This document shows positions 36,627 to 47,919 of a DNA stretch of 64,000 nucleotides, one piece after another (position 1 is the first letter of the stretch; each line of letters begins with the position of its first letter). This stretch comes from Cymbidium sinense (taxonomy: Eukaryota > Streptophyta > Magnoliopsida > Asparagales > Orchidaceae): NCBI GenBank assembly GCA_021442155.1, contig CM038214.1, forward strand, positions 140,716,040 to 140,780,039. The letters run 5' to 3'. Under the pieces are notes generated by a model. It was not told the DNA's origin and made no database searches. It saw nothing but the letters and a program-made list of their open reading frames with translations. Made by a program: the position numbers and the translations under genes.

Positions 36627-37114
36627 AATGGGTAGAACCTTGATGGCAAGAACATCACCATCAACCAGGCTTAGTCTTGATCTAGTGGTGGAGGATAAGG
36701 CAGAGGCGGTGGTTATCATAGTGGTGGTGGGGGATCTGGAGGTGATGGTGGATATGGAGGTGGTGGTTGGAGCAGTGGTGGTTATGGAGGCGAGAAGAGC
36801 GACGGAGGTTATAGCCATGGTAGTGGCGGAGGGAGAGATTGGGGATATGATCGTGGATCCAGCTACTCGAAAGGCAAGCGTGATTCTGATTGGAACTGGA
36901 GAAACTGAAGAACAGTCAATCTGATCTACAACTTATGGAACTATGTCTTTATAGTAGAGACGGTTCTAGTTATCTGAGTCTTTTGATTTGATTTATGTGT
37001 GCTCATTTTTTATCTATGACACCACTTGTGTCTTAGAAAACTTGGTGTATTACTTGGTTGATGAAATAAAAAAGAAGAAATGTTGAATATGAATTTGTTC
37101 TCTATTAAAAAAAA
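36627..37114 (+). pseudogene. GRP fragment 5
   Basis: This is one of the best preserved copies in length. In the parental frame it reads NG-stop-NLDGKNITINQA, then a Gly/Ser/Tyr tail (GGGYHSGGGGSGGDGGYGGG), an RGRD-like region and a C-terminal DWNWRN-stop. In-frame stops at NGQ, in QAQSRS and after GGG show it is dead. The 3' UTR runs to an A-run at 37106-37114. Confidence 0.87.
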
Positions 37115-37171
37115 TAGATCTAAAACTCTAAACATTAAACTAAAACTAGAACCCTAAAACTAAAACCTAAA
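37115..37171 (+). repeat. Short telomere-like stretch T8
   Basis: Degenerate CTAAAC/CCCTAAAAC units link GRP fragment 5 to the 5'-truncated LINE-C. Confidence 0.75.
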
Positions 37172-38258
37172 GTTAACAATTTGTTAGAGCCTTTTATTGT
37201 GATGGTGAACCTTTGTTGATCCTTTTGGATTGGACTTTTTGGTTTTTAGTGGTTGGTTGCCTACTGGCCCCTTTTGTGTTTTATTTTGTCTTACGGTGAT
37301 TTTCACTACGCAACTTATGCTTCCTTCAGTTTATGGTTTTATTTTTGAGCTATTTAGTCATTTGTGGTTGCTCACCTAATTTTGCTTGGTGAGTACTTGT
37401 TGTTGGGACTTTGGCTTGAGGGCTCCTATCTTGGTTTTATTGGTTATTTCTCTATTAATTAGCATTAGTCTGGTGCTTACTGATGGCTAGTTCAGGTTTT
37501 CCCTGGTTTAGAGGTTGGATGGCTATCTAGTTAATGAATGTTGTTGGTGTTCTGACTTTATTCTAGTCTCTCTCTAGGTTATTATGATTAGTCTCTTGTG
37601 GTTTTTGCTTGGTGGTTTGGTTGCTAGCTGGTTGCTAGTTTGTTTCTTTTTGTTTAACAGTGCTAGATCTTGAATTTTATGGACTACTAGCCTTGGATGT
37701 TTGCTTGTATTAGGTATGCTGGCTATGATGGCTTTGATGTTACTCACCTCTTCTCTTTGGCTGGTAGCATTACATATGATTGTAACCCTTCTTTATAAAG
37801 TTTGGATGCTCATATTTATTGTTGACCCTTGAGATGATCCTAACTGAGCCTGAGCCTTTTCTTTATAAGCTCTCTTTTTAGCTATGACTTTTGCCTTTAT
37901 AGTGTTTTGCAGATTTCTTTACAGAGGGAATGGTCATTGCTCAGTCAACCCAAGTGATGTTGTTGTGGATCTTGCTTATCTTGCTTTCTTAAAGGAATCA
38001 TGAACTTCTGCTGACTCATCCTTTTACTATTTTTAGTATTTGTTTTAGTCTTACTCTGTGTCTTTTTCTATTATGCTTTTTAGGCATTGTATTTGCTGTT
38101 TTGTTTTCTTTTCTTTATCTAATGTACTTAGATGGGGGTTTACCTCTCTAAGTTTCTTGTAGCTCTGAGAGCAGTAAAATTTTAGAGCTTTACCCTTTTT
38201 AAGGATATTGTATCTTTTTTTTATGGTAATAAAATTCTAACTTTCCCAAAAAAAATCT
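37172..38258 (+). mobile_element. LINE-C, 5'-truncated L1-type copy (3' UTR only)
   Basis: It matches LINE-B from about 7430 onward: 'ttttggattggactttt', 'gtcatttgtggttgctcacc', 'cattacatatgattgtaacc', 'tgtacttagatgggggttta', 'tggtaataaaattctaac' and an A-run at 38248-38255. Its left break differs from that of LINE-B, so the two insertions are independent truncation events rather than a duplicated pair. No protein domain is present. Confidence 0.82.
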
Positions 38259-38561
38259 AAATCCCTAAACCTTAAACCCTAAACCCTAAATACTAAACCC
38301 AAACCTAAACCCTTAATACTTAACTCTAAAACTTGAAACCCTAAACTTACCCTAAACCCTAACTCCAAACCCTAAATCTTAGACCCTGAAATCATAAAAC
38401 CTAAAATCCTAAACCCTAAACCTGAAACCCTAAACCCTAAACCCTAAACCCTAACCCAAAATCCTAAACCCTAAAACCCAAACCTTAAAGTAAACCTAAG
38501 TAACTAAAAAAATTAAAAAAATAATCCTAAACTCTAAAACCTAAAAAACCTAAACCTTAAT
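38259..38561 (+). repeat. Telomere-like array T9
   Basis: CCCTAAA-rich sequence follows the LINE-C tail. It ends with AAGTAACTAAAAAAATTAAA (about 38499) and 'ccttaat' before GRP fragment 6. Confidence 0.88.
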
Positions 38562-39018
38562 AATGGGCAGAACCTTGATGGTAGGAACATCACCGTCAAC
38601 CAGCCTCAGTCTAGATCTAACAGTGGAGGCAAAGGTGGAGGTAGTGGTTATTGTAGTGGTGGTGGGGGAATCTAGAGGTACTGGTGGATATGGAGGTGGT
38701 GGTTATAGAGGCGGGAGGAGGGACGGAGGTTACAGCCCTAGTGGTGGAGGAGGGAGAGATCGACGATATGATGGTGGATCCCATGACTCGAGAGGTTGTG
38801 GTGGTTCTGATGGGAACTAGAAGCGAAGAGCGATCGAGATCTACTTATGAACTGTGTGTCTTTATAAGAGGCGACTTAGTTATTTAGGGATTTTCATTTG
38901 CTCTATGTGCGCTCTTTTTTTATCTATGTCATCTCTTGTATCTTAGAAAACTTAGTGAGTTACTTGGTTGATGAAATAAAAAATAAAAAATGTTGAATAT
39001 GAAATTGTTCTCTTTTAA
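38562..39018 (+). pseudogene. GRP fragment 6 (best preserved start)
   Basis: This copy keeps the parental codon at the third position and reads NGQNLDGRNITVNQPQSRS, the end of the RRM of a GRP7-like protein (beta-4 region). A glycine-rich tail follows (RGTGGYGGGGYRGGRRDGGY), then SGGGGRDRRYDGGSHDSRG and a terminal GGSDGN-stop. A one-base change in the early glycine stretch breaks the frame between the two parts. In the living parent the RRM binds RNA and the Gly tail aids RNA interaction. Here the N-terminal RRM with its RNP motifs is missing. Confidence 0.87.
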
Positions 39019-39896
39019 AATAAAATAAAATAAAAAACCAAAAACCCTAAACCCTAAACTAAAACCTGAACTTTATACCCTAAACCCTAAACCTACAATC
39101 CTAAACCCTAAGCCCTAATCCCAAAACCCTAAAAATCCCTAAACCCTAAACCCTAAATCCCAAGCCCTAAACCCTAAACCCAAAAAACCTAAAAACCTAA
39201 AAGTAAACATATAAAAAGAAAACCTAAATAAAATAAAAACTAAACATAAAATCAAAGTAAAATAAACATAAAATTAAATAAAATAAAACCTAAAAAAAAA
39301 ATAAACTTTAAAAAAACCCTAAACCAAAATAAAATAAATAAAGAAAATAAAGTAAACTTAAACCTAAACTAAAATGAACTAAAACTAAAATAAATAAACC
39401 TAAACCTAAACTAAATAAAATAAAATAAAATAACTAAAAAATAAAACCTAAAATAATTAAAATAAAAAAACCTAAACTAAAAATAATAAAACCTAAACTA
39501 AACCTAAAAATAAAATAAAACCTAAACCAAAAATAAAATAAAAAATAAACAAATAAAATAAACCTAAACCTAAAGCTAAAATAAACTAAAATAAATAAAA
39601 ATAAAATAAATAAACCTAAACCTATCGGTTTTAATTTAAAACATAAATCCTAAATCCTAAACCATAAACCCTAAACCAACCCTAAACCTACCCCAAACCC
39701 CCAAACCTAAACCTAAACCTAAACCCAAATAAACCCTAAACCCTAACCCTAAACCCCAATAACATAAACCATAAAACCTAAACCCTAAACCCTAACCATA
39801 AACCCTAAACCCTAAACTCCAAACCCTAATCCTAAACCTAAAGTAAATAAATATATTAAAAAATAAACCTAAACCTAAGCCTAAACCTAAGAATGG
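39019..39896 (+). repeat. Telomere-like array T10
   Basis: Canonical repeats (39050-39200) give way to AATAAA-rich sequence (39220-39620), landmark CGGTTTTAATTTAAA at 39626-39640, then canonical repeats. AAAGTAAATAAATATATT at about 39839 is the second landmark. The last bases, CCTAAGAATGG (39886-39896), are the start of GRP fragment 7, split off by LINE-D. Confidence 0.88.
39886..39896 (+). other. Left target-site duplication of LINE-D
   Basis: CCTAAGAATGG here is repeated exactly at 41151-41161 after the LINE-D tail. The word spans the array/GRP junction, so LINE-D inserted into an existing GRP fragment. Confidence 0.85.
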
Positions 39897-41150
39897 TATT
39901 TCCTTCTGATGGAGGTCGAGATTATTTCTAGTTGGTACTACTGAGCTTTGGTTGCCCTCTAATTTTGGTGGCTCTCTTCTCGTTCTTCCTGTGTTGGTTT
40001 TACCTTGGCCTGGCGATTGGCAAGCTTCGAAGCTTGCTTATTTGCCTTTTTCCCTAACCTCTTTTCTTCTGCGAGGGTTTATTGGCTGGTGGTTACTTGA
40101 TGGCTCTAGTTTTTCCCAGCTTTTTTCCTTTAGTTTTGGCTATCTAGCATCATGATTATTGGTTGAGCCTGGACTTGGGCTTTGTTTCTTCTTGTGCTGA
40201 GTTACTATCTCTGGAGTTGTTATCTAGCATATACTTTTTTTGTTCTAGTGTTTTTTGAAGTTTTTGTTGTTTTTCTGTTTGGATGGCCCATTAGCTTGTC
40301 ATTTATTTTTGTTGTTGGATGAACATGTATGTGGCTTTAGTTATTCTTGGCTTTTTTGATTTTTCTGCTGATTCTTACTGCTATGGTTGGCTGGGTGGCC
40401 TTGATGGTATTTGTCATCTTGTTGGTTGGTGAATCTACAAAATTTTTGGTTCTTTACCTTTGGTCTTTGTTTGATTTGGGTGGCTTTGATGGTGGTTATT
40501 TCTTGGTTGTTGTCTTATTTAGCTAGTTTCTTTGCACTAGTTTGGTTGGATGTTTTGCTGGTTAGTTACCTATTTAATCTTGATGATAGATACTGGAACA
40601 TGGTTAGCTCTTGGCTATTGGCTATTGGGTTTAATCCAGGTAAGTTGGCTATGATGGATGGGTTGTTTCCCCTATTATCCCTTTGGCTAGTAGGACCATA
40701 TGTGATTGTAACCCTTCTTCTGAAGTTCGGATGCTCGCATATCCTGTTGCCCCTTGAGATGAATGTGACTGAGCCTGAGCAATATCTAAGATTTTTATCA
40801 TTTTGTTTCTTTTGTGTACTTAGCTTGTCATGATTTCTAGATGCTTATCTCTATCTTAAGTTCTTTGCAGGTTTTTGGCAGGTTTTGGGGCTGTAGGAAG
40901 TTTGTGCATCTCTTAGAAGATTTTGGATTATAGATGGCTTTGGCTGCCCTTCTTGGAATTTTGTGCTATTTCTTTCTTAATTTTTATCTTTTCTTTCTTT
41001 TTCTTTGGTTTTCTTGTAATAGGTAGGGGATTTATCTTTATAGGCTAATTGTAGCTCTTTAAGCAGTAGTTTAGAGATTTATCAACTTTAAGAACTTGTA
41101 TCCCTTTCTTTTTGGCAATAAAATTCTCCCACTTTTGATTTTAAAAAAAC
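39897..41150 (+). mobile_element. LINE-D, 5'-truncated insertion with target-site duplication
   Basis: This 1.25-kb T/G-rich 3' UTR piece shows the hallmarks of target-primed reverse transcription: 5' truncation, an A-rich tail (41142-41149) and an 11-bp duplication. Its end carries family words ('gtgattgtaacccttcttct', 'cggatgctcgcatatcctg', 'tttggcaataaaattctc'). It resembles LINE-A at the end ('aggggatttatcttta', 'gagatttatc') and so may belong to a sister subfamily of LINE-B, C and E. The 140-codon open frame at 40411-40833 is a composition artefact. Confidence 0.87.
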
Positions 41151-41632
41151 CCTAAGAATGGATAGAACCTTAACGACAGGAACATCAATGTCAACCAGGC
41201 TCAGTCTAGATCTTGTAGTGGAGGCGAAGGTAGAGGTGGCAATTATCGCAATGGTGTTGGGGAATGTGGAGATGTTGGTGAATATGGAGGTGGTGGTCGA
41301 AGCAGTGGTGGTTATGGAGGAGGGTGGAGAGACAGACATTACTGTCGTGGTGGTGGTAGAGGGAGAGATTGGGGATATGATGGTGGCTCATGCTACTCGA
41401 GAGGCCGGGGTGGTTTTGATGGGAATTAAAGAAATTGAAAAACGGCTGATCCGATCTACTGCTTATAGGAATTATGTCTTTATAGTAGAGATGGTTCTAG
41501 TTATCTAGGGCTTTTGATTTGCTCTATGCGTGCTCATTTTTTATCTATGTCATTGCTTATGTCTTAGAAAACTTGGTGTGTTACTTGGTTGATGAATTGA
41601 AAGAAATATGTTGGAACTTGTTCTGTTAAAAA
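41151..41632 (+). pseudogene. GRP fragment 7
   Basis: It begins with the right-hand duplication CCTAAGAATGG (41151-41161), so the fragment proper starts at 41157. The frame reads NG-stop-NLNDRNINVNQAQSRS, then a glycine-rich tail and a C-terminal RGGFDGN-stop. The 3' UTR is slightly shortened at its end and the A-run is only about five bases. Non-functional. Confidence 0.85.
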
Positions 41633-44600
41633 TGAATAACCCAAACCTAAACCACAACTAAATGCTAAACTAAACCCTAAATCCTAAACCACCCAAACCA
41701 TAAACCCTAAACCCTAAACCCAAACCTAAACCCAAAACCCAAACCCCTAAACCCTAAAACCTTAAACCCTAAATCATAAATCCTAAATCCTAAACCCTCA
41801 CCTTAAACCCAAAAAAATCCTAAACTGATCCCTAAACCAAATACCCTAATCCTGCTAAACCTTAAACTAAACCTAAAAAAATAAAACTTAAACTAAACTA
41901 AATAAAGCTACAAATAAAATAAAATAAAACCTAAACTAAAATAAAATAATAAATAAAATTTTTATAAACTAAAACCTAAACTAAACATAAACCTAAACTT
42001 TAAAAGAAACTAAAAAATAAAAAAAAAATATAATAAAAACTAAACCTAAAATAAAATAAAATAAACCTAAAATAAAATAAAATTAAAACTAAATAAATAA
42101 AATAAATCGAATCTTGAACTAATAAAGACATAAAATAAAATAAAATAAACCTAAACCTAAACTAAAATAAACTAAACTCAAATAAATAAAACCTAAACCT
42201 AAAATAAACTAAACTTACACCTAAAACTAAACTAAATATAATAAAATAAATCAAAAATAAACTTAAACTAAACTAAAAAATAAAACCTACAAATGAACCT
42301 AAAATAAAAAAACCTAATCCTAAACCTAAAAATAAAATAAACCTAAAATAAAATAAACCTAAAACCTAAAACCTAAAAAACCCTAAACCTAAATAGATAC
42401 CTAACTATGCAAAAATAAAATAGAGTAAAACCTAAACTAAACCTAAAATGAAAATAAAATAAAATAAAACTAATCTACATAATAAAACTAAATCAAATCA
42501 CAAAATAAACCAAAATAAAAAACCTAAACTAAAATAAATAAACTAAACTAAATAAAAATAAAGCTAAATCTAAATAAAATAAAAAATAAAAGAAACTAAA
42601 ATAAATAAAAAATAAACTAAATAAAACTAAATCTACCATTTTACTTAATTTTAAAAAAAAAATAGAAAAAAAAACCAAAACCCTAAACACTAAATCCTAA
42701 ACCATAAACTCTGGTTAAAAAATACCCTTAAACCCTAAACCTTAAACCCTAAACCAAAAACTAAAACCTAAACCCTAAACCCTAAACCCTAAAAACATTA
42801 AATTCTAAACACTAAACCAAAACACTAAACCCTAAGACCCTAAACCATAATCCATAAACCATAAACCCTAAAACCTAAACCTAAATAAGAAAATTTAATA
42901 AAATAAAAAAAAAACCTAAACCTAAACCTAAACCTAAACCAAAAATTAAAATAAAATAGATAATAAAACTAAACTAAAATAAAATAAATGAAAACCTAAA
43001 GTAAATAAAAAATAAAATAAACCTAAAAATAAAAAAACCAAAATATAAGTAAAACTAAACCTAAAATAAAAATAAAATAAAACTAAGATAAAATAAAATA
43101 AAAATTGAATAAAAACCTAAGCCAAAAAAATAAAAATAAAAGCAAACCCTAAAAATAAATAAATAAATAACTCCTAAACCTTAAACTAAAAAAAACCTAA
43201 ACCTAAAATAAAAATACAATAAACAAAATAAAATAAACCTAAACCTAAACTAAAATAAATAAAACCAAAACCTAAACTTAAAATAAAATAAACCTAAACC
43301 TAAACTTAAACTACATAAATGAAAATAAACTATAAATAAACCTAAGCCTAAAATAAAAATTAAAACCTAAAAAAAAAAGCTAAGATAACAACCTAAAACC
43401 TAAACTTAAAAGAAAAAAAATCTAAACCTAAACCTAAAAATAAAATAAAATAAAACTAAACTAAAAAAATAAACCTAAGCGTGAATTTAAACCTAAAGAA
43501 ATAAACAAAATAAAAACTTAAACTAAAATAAATAAATCTAATATAAATAAACTAAACTAAATAAAATAAAATAAACCTAAATAAAAAAAAATAAAATAAA
43601 ATAAATAAAATTAAACTAAATAAACCTAAACTTGGTGGTTTAATTTTAAATAAAAAACTCTTAACCTTAAACTAAAAAATAAAACCCAAAAATAAACCTA
43701 AAATAAAAACCTAAACCTAAACCTAAAAAAATAAAATAAAAACCTAAACATAAACCAAAAAATAAAAAAATAAAACCTAAACCTAAAAAATAAAAAATAA
43801 ATAAAACTAAACTAAAAAGTAAACCTAAACTTAAACCTAAACCTAAAAATAAACTAAAATAAAACCTAAACTAAAATAAATTAACTAAACAAATATGATA
43901 AAATAAAAAATAAAATAAATTGAAATAAATAATCTAAATAAACTAAATAAACTAACCCCCTAAACTAAACCTAACAACTGACCTTAAACCCAAACCCTAA
44001 ACTAAACCCTAAACCCCTACTCTGACCCTAAAGGCACTTAAACCTTGACCCCCCCACCATATCACCTAAACCTAAATCTAAACCCTGACCCTAAACCCTA
44101 GGCCCCCAGGCCCTAAAACCCTAAATGATGACCCAAAACCCTAAAAGTTAAACATAAATAAAAAATAAACTAAACTAACTAAAATCTAAACTAAACTAAA
44201 TAAAATATAATGAGAGGTGAAAACTAAACTAAAATAAAATAAACAAGAAACTAAACAAGTCAAATAAAATAAACCTAAAATAATAAGCCTAAATAAAATA
44301 AAACTAAAGCTGAAAATAAAATAAAATTAAAACTAAAATAAAATCTAAACCTACAAAATAAAATTAAAAATAAAACCTAAAAATAAATAAAAAAATAACA
44401 CCTAAAGCCTAATTAAAATAAAACTAAACCTAAAATAAAAATAAAATAAACAAAATAAATTAAACCTAAACCTAAACTAGAATAAACTAAACTAAAATAA
44501 ATAAAACCTAAACTTAAACCTAAAATAAACTAAGCTTAAAACTAAAACTAAAATAAACTAAACCTAAACTTAAACTAAATAAATAAAATAAACTAAAATA

Positions 44601-45260
44601 AAAATGAAAAAAAATGAAACCTAAAAATAAACCTAAAATAATAGCCTAAAAAATAAAAGAAAAATAAAACTTAAACCTAAAAAATAAAATAAAAGTAAAC
44701 TAAAAAATAAACCTAAAAAATAAACTAAAATAAAAAAACCTTAATTAAAATAAATAAACTAATATAAAGTAACTAACCTAAATAAAAAAGAAAAATAAAC
44801 CTAAAAAAAATAAAAAATTAAATAAACTAAAATAAATAAAAAATAAACTCAATAAACTTAATAAACCTAAATATACTGGTTTACTTAATTTTTTTTATTT
44901 TAAAAAACCCTAAATGCAAAACTCTAAACTCTAAACCTACAACGCTGAACACTAAACCCTAAACCCTAAACCCTAAACCCTAAACCATTAACCTAAACCT
45001 AAACATCAAACTTTAAACCCTAAATCCTAAAACCTAAACCATTAAACTAAACCTACCCTACTTAAACCCTAAACCCTAACCCTAAACCTAAAACCCTGAC
45101 TCTAAACTTCAGCACCCAACCTTAAACCCTAAACCTTAAACCCTAAACCCTAAGCCCTAAACCCTAAACCCTAAACCTAAAGTAACTGAATAAATTAGTA
45201 AAGAAACCTAAACCCTAAAACCTAGCAAACCCAAACATAAACGTAAACCTAAACTTTAAG
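41633..45260 (+). repeat. Degenerate telomere-like array T12
   Basis: Canonical or C-rich blocks near 41640-41860, 42680-42880, 43970-44130 and 44900-45180 alternate with AATAAA-rich blocks. Landmarks stand at 42637, 43635 and 44877. The block at 43970-44130 has unusual C-runs and GGCCC words. The second landmark AAAGTAACTGAATAAATT at about 45179 precedes GRP fragment 8. No gene is seen. Confidence 0.88.
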
Positions 45261-45728
45261 AATGGGCATAATCTTGACGGTAGGAACATCACCATCAACC
45301 AAGCTCAGTCTAGATCTGGCTATGGAGGCAAACGCGTAGGTGATAGTTATCATAGTGGTGGTGGGGATTTATAGGTGCTAGTGGATATGGAGGTGGTGGT
45401 CGGACCAGTGGTGGTTATGGAGGTAGGAGGAGTGACGAAGGTTACAACCGTGGTGGTGGCGAAGGAAGAGATCGGGATATGATGGTGGATCCTCGCTACT
45501 TGAGAGGTTGGGGTGGTTTTGATAGGAACTGGAGAAACTAAAGAATGGTGATTATATTGCTGCTTATCAAACTGTGTCTTTATAGTAGAGATGATTCTAG
45601 TTATCTACGGTTTTTGATTTGCTTTATGCATGCTCATTTTTTTATTTATGTTTAGAAAACTTGGTGTCTTACTTGGTTGATGAAATCAAAAAGAAGAAAT
45701 GTTGAATATGAATTTGTTCTATTTTAAA
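45261..45728 (+). pseudogene. GRP fragment 8
   Basis: The start reads NGHNLDGRNITINQAQSRSG, close to the expected RRM end, and is followed by a frame-broken glycine-rich tail and a C-terminal GFDRNWRN-stop. The 3' UTR lacks a few dozen bases near 45650 compared with the others and ends in an A-rich stretch. No start codon or RNP motifs. Pseudogene. Confidence 0.85.
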
Positions 45729-47149
45729 ATAAAATTAAAAAAAACTAAAAACACCAAACCCCAAACTAAAACTTGAACCTTAAACCTAAAACCTAAACTT
45801 TAAACCCTAAACCCTAAACCATAAAACCCTAAACCCTAAACGCTAAACCCTAAACCCTAAAAAGCTAAAAACCTAAGCCTAAATGAAATAAAATTTAAAA
45901 TAAAATAAATAAATAAACCAAAAATAAAATAAAATTAAAAAAATAAAATAAAATTAAAACCTAAATTAAAACCTAAACCTAAACCTAAAAAGAATATAAT
46001 ATAAAAAATAAAAACTAAAATAAAATAAATAAATAAAACCTAAAATAAACTAAAACCTAAATAAATAAAACTGCTAAACATAAAATAAGTAAATAAAAAC
46101 CAAAATAAAAATAAAACCTCACTTTAAAGAATAAATAAAAACCTAAACCTAAATATAATAAAATAAAACTTAAACTAAAAAAAAATAAAATAAAAATTAA
46201 AATAAACTAAAAAAAATAAACCTAAACCTAAACCTAAACCTAAAAATAAACTAAATAAACCTAAACAAAAAAATATATAAACCTATTAATAAATAAACTA
46301 AATTAAATAAAATGACCACAAATAAAATAAAAAAATAAATTAACTAAATGAACTAAATTAACTACAAATTTTTTTTAAAACTGACCATAAACCTAAACCC
46401 TAAACCCTATCCTAAACTAAACTGCTAAACCCTAAACCCTAAACTCAAATCACCCAAATCATAAACCTACCAACTATAAACTAACCTCACTAAACCCTAA
46501 ACTTAAAACCACTCTAAATCTCTAACCCTAAATAAAACTCTAAAGCCCTAAAACCTACTGGACCTAATCCCTGATCAAAATCTAACCTACCAAACCCTAC
46601 CTAAACCTTAAACTAAACCATCATAACCCACTCTAAACCCTAAACACTAAACCTAAACCTAAAGACTAAATACATTAAAATAAACCTAAACCTAAACCTA
46701 ATAAATAAATAACCTAAACCTCTAATAAACTAGGCAACATCTGAGCCACTTTGGTTCTTAAAAAAATAAGATAAAACCATAAAACCATAAACCCTACACT
46801 AAACCCTGACCCTAAACCCTAAACCTTGATCTTAACCCTAATAATGAGCCTAGGCCCTAAACCCTAGGCCCTACCAAACCTAAACTACCCGGAATGAGCC
46901 TAAACCCTACTACCCCACCCTACCACAAACCCTGAGCCCAAAACTTCTGAGTTTCCCTAAACCCTAAATGCTACCTCCCTAAACCCTATGACCCTGACCC
47001 TCAAACCCAACCAAACCCAAACCTAAACTCCCTACCACCCTGGGCCCTACTAAACCTCCTAAACCTAAACCTACATACCCAGCCAACTACCTGGGCTAAA
47101 CCTAAATCCTGGAGCCCAAACAAATCTAAACTGAGCTTATCATAAAACC
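45729..47149 (+). repeat. Degenerate telomere-like array T13
   Basis: Canonical units (45760-45860) are followed by AATAAA-rich sequence (45880-46370) and C-rich variants (46385-46660). The second landmark appears in a weak form (AAAGACTAAATACATTAAAA at about 46660), but no GRP fragment follows. From about 46735 onward A-to-G changes become frequent (TGAGCC, CTAGGCCC), leading into the GC-rich patch. Confidence 0.85.
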
Positions 47150-47590
47150 TAATAATAAACCTGGGCCTGGGCTAGGCCTAAAATGACTGAGCCTACCCTG
47201 AAACAAGGCTACCTGACTGATCATGAGGGACAGGCCCTGGGCTAAGGCCTGAGTCTGGGCTAGGCCTGGGCTGGCCCGGCCAGGCAAGGCCCCAGCCCCA
47301 GGAGCTGACTGAGATCCTGGGGCCCTGGGTGAAGAGGCTACTGGGCCCTAGATGGGCCCTGGGCCTGAGCCTGGGCCTGGGCCCTGGGCCAGGAGCCCTG
47401 GGCTGGGCCCAGGCCTGGGCTGACTGGGCCATTTCTGGAGCTCTGACTGGGCTGAGCCCCAGTCCTGGGCTCCTAGGCCCTGGGCCTGGGCCTGGGCTGG
47501 GCCCTGGGCCCAGGCCTGGGCCTGGGCTGGATCTGTGCCCTAGGCCTGGGCCCTCTATCTGGGCTGACTCTGACTGACCCCAGACTGGGC
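47150..47590 (+). repeat. GC-rich CCTGGG patch
   Basis: About 440 bases are dominated by CCTGGG/CCCTGGGCC words in an otherwise very AT-rich region. Substituting G for A in CCTAAA or CCCTAAA gives these words, and the flanks show intermediate forms. The long Pro/Gly/Ala-rich open frames on both strands come from this composition and are not genes. It may be real sequence or a base-calling artefact (see findings). Confidence 0.85.
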
Positions 47591-47784
47591 TAAAAACCAC
47601 AATGAACTAAATAAAATCCTAAACCTAAACTAAACCCTAAAACCTAACCTAAACCTAAACTGACCTAAACCTAAAACTTAAACTTAAACCCTAAACCTAA
47701 ACCCAACCCTGAAGCTAAAAACTTAACTAACCCAAATTAAATTAGGCTAAACCCTAAATTAAACCCAAACCCAAAAAAATACAC
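47591..47784 (+). repeat. Telomere-like stretch before LINE-E
   Basis: CCTAAACC-type units resume after the GC-rich patch and run to the A-run at about 47774-47780, where LINE-E begins. Confidence 0.8.
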
Positions 47785-47919
47785 TAAGCCCTCTTCCTTC
47801 TACCTAATTTCCATTTCTCTCATTTCCACTTGTATTTTACACGTTTCTCCATTCCTTCTTAAATCACTAGTTGATTACGTGTCTTCATTAGAGTGACACT
47901 GAGGCTTGGCATCTTCCCT

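Noticed and set aside
47193..47600. Pro/Gly/Ala-rich open frames on both strands
   Set aside because: They are produced by the GC-rich CCTGGG repeat patch. No start context or domain.
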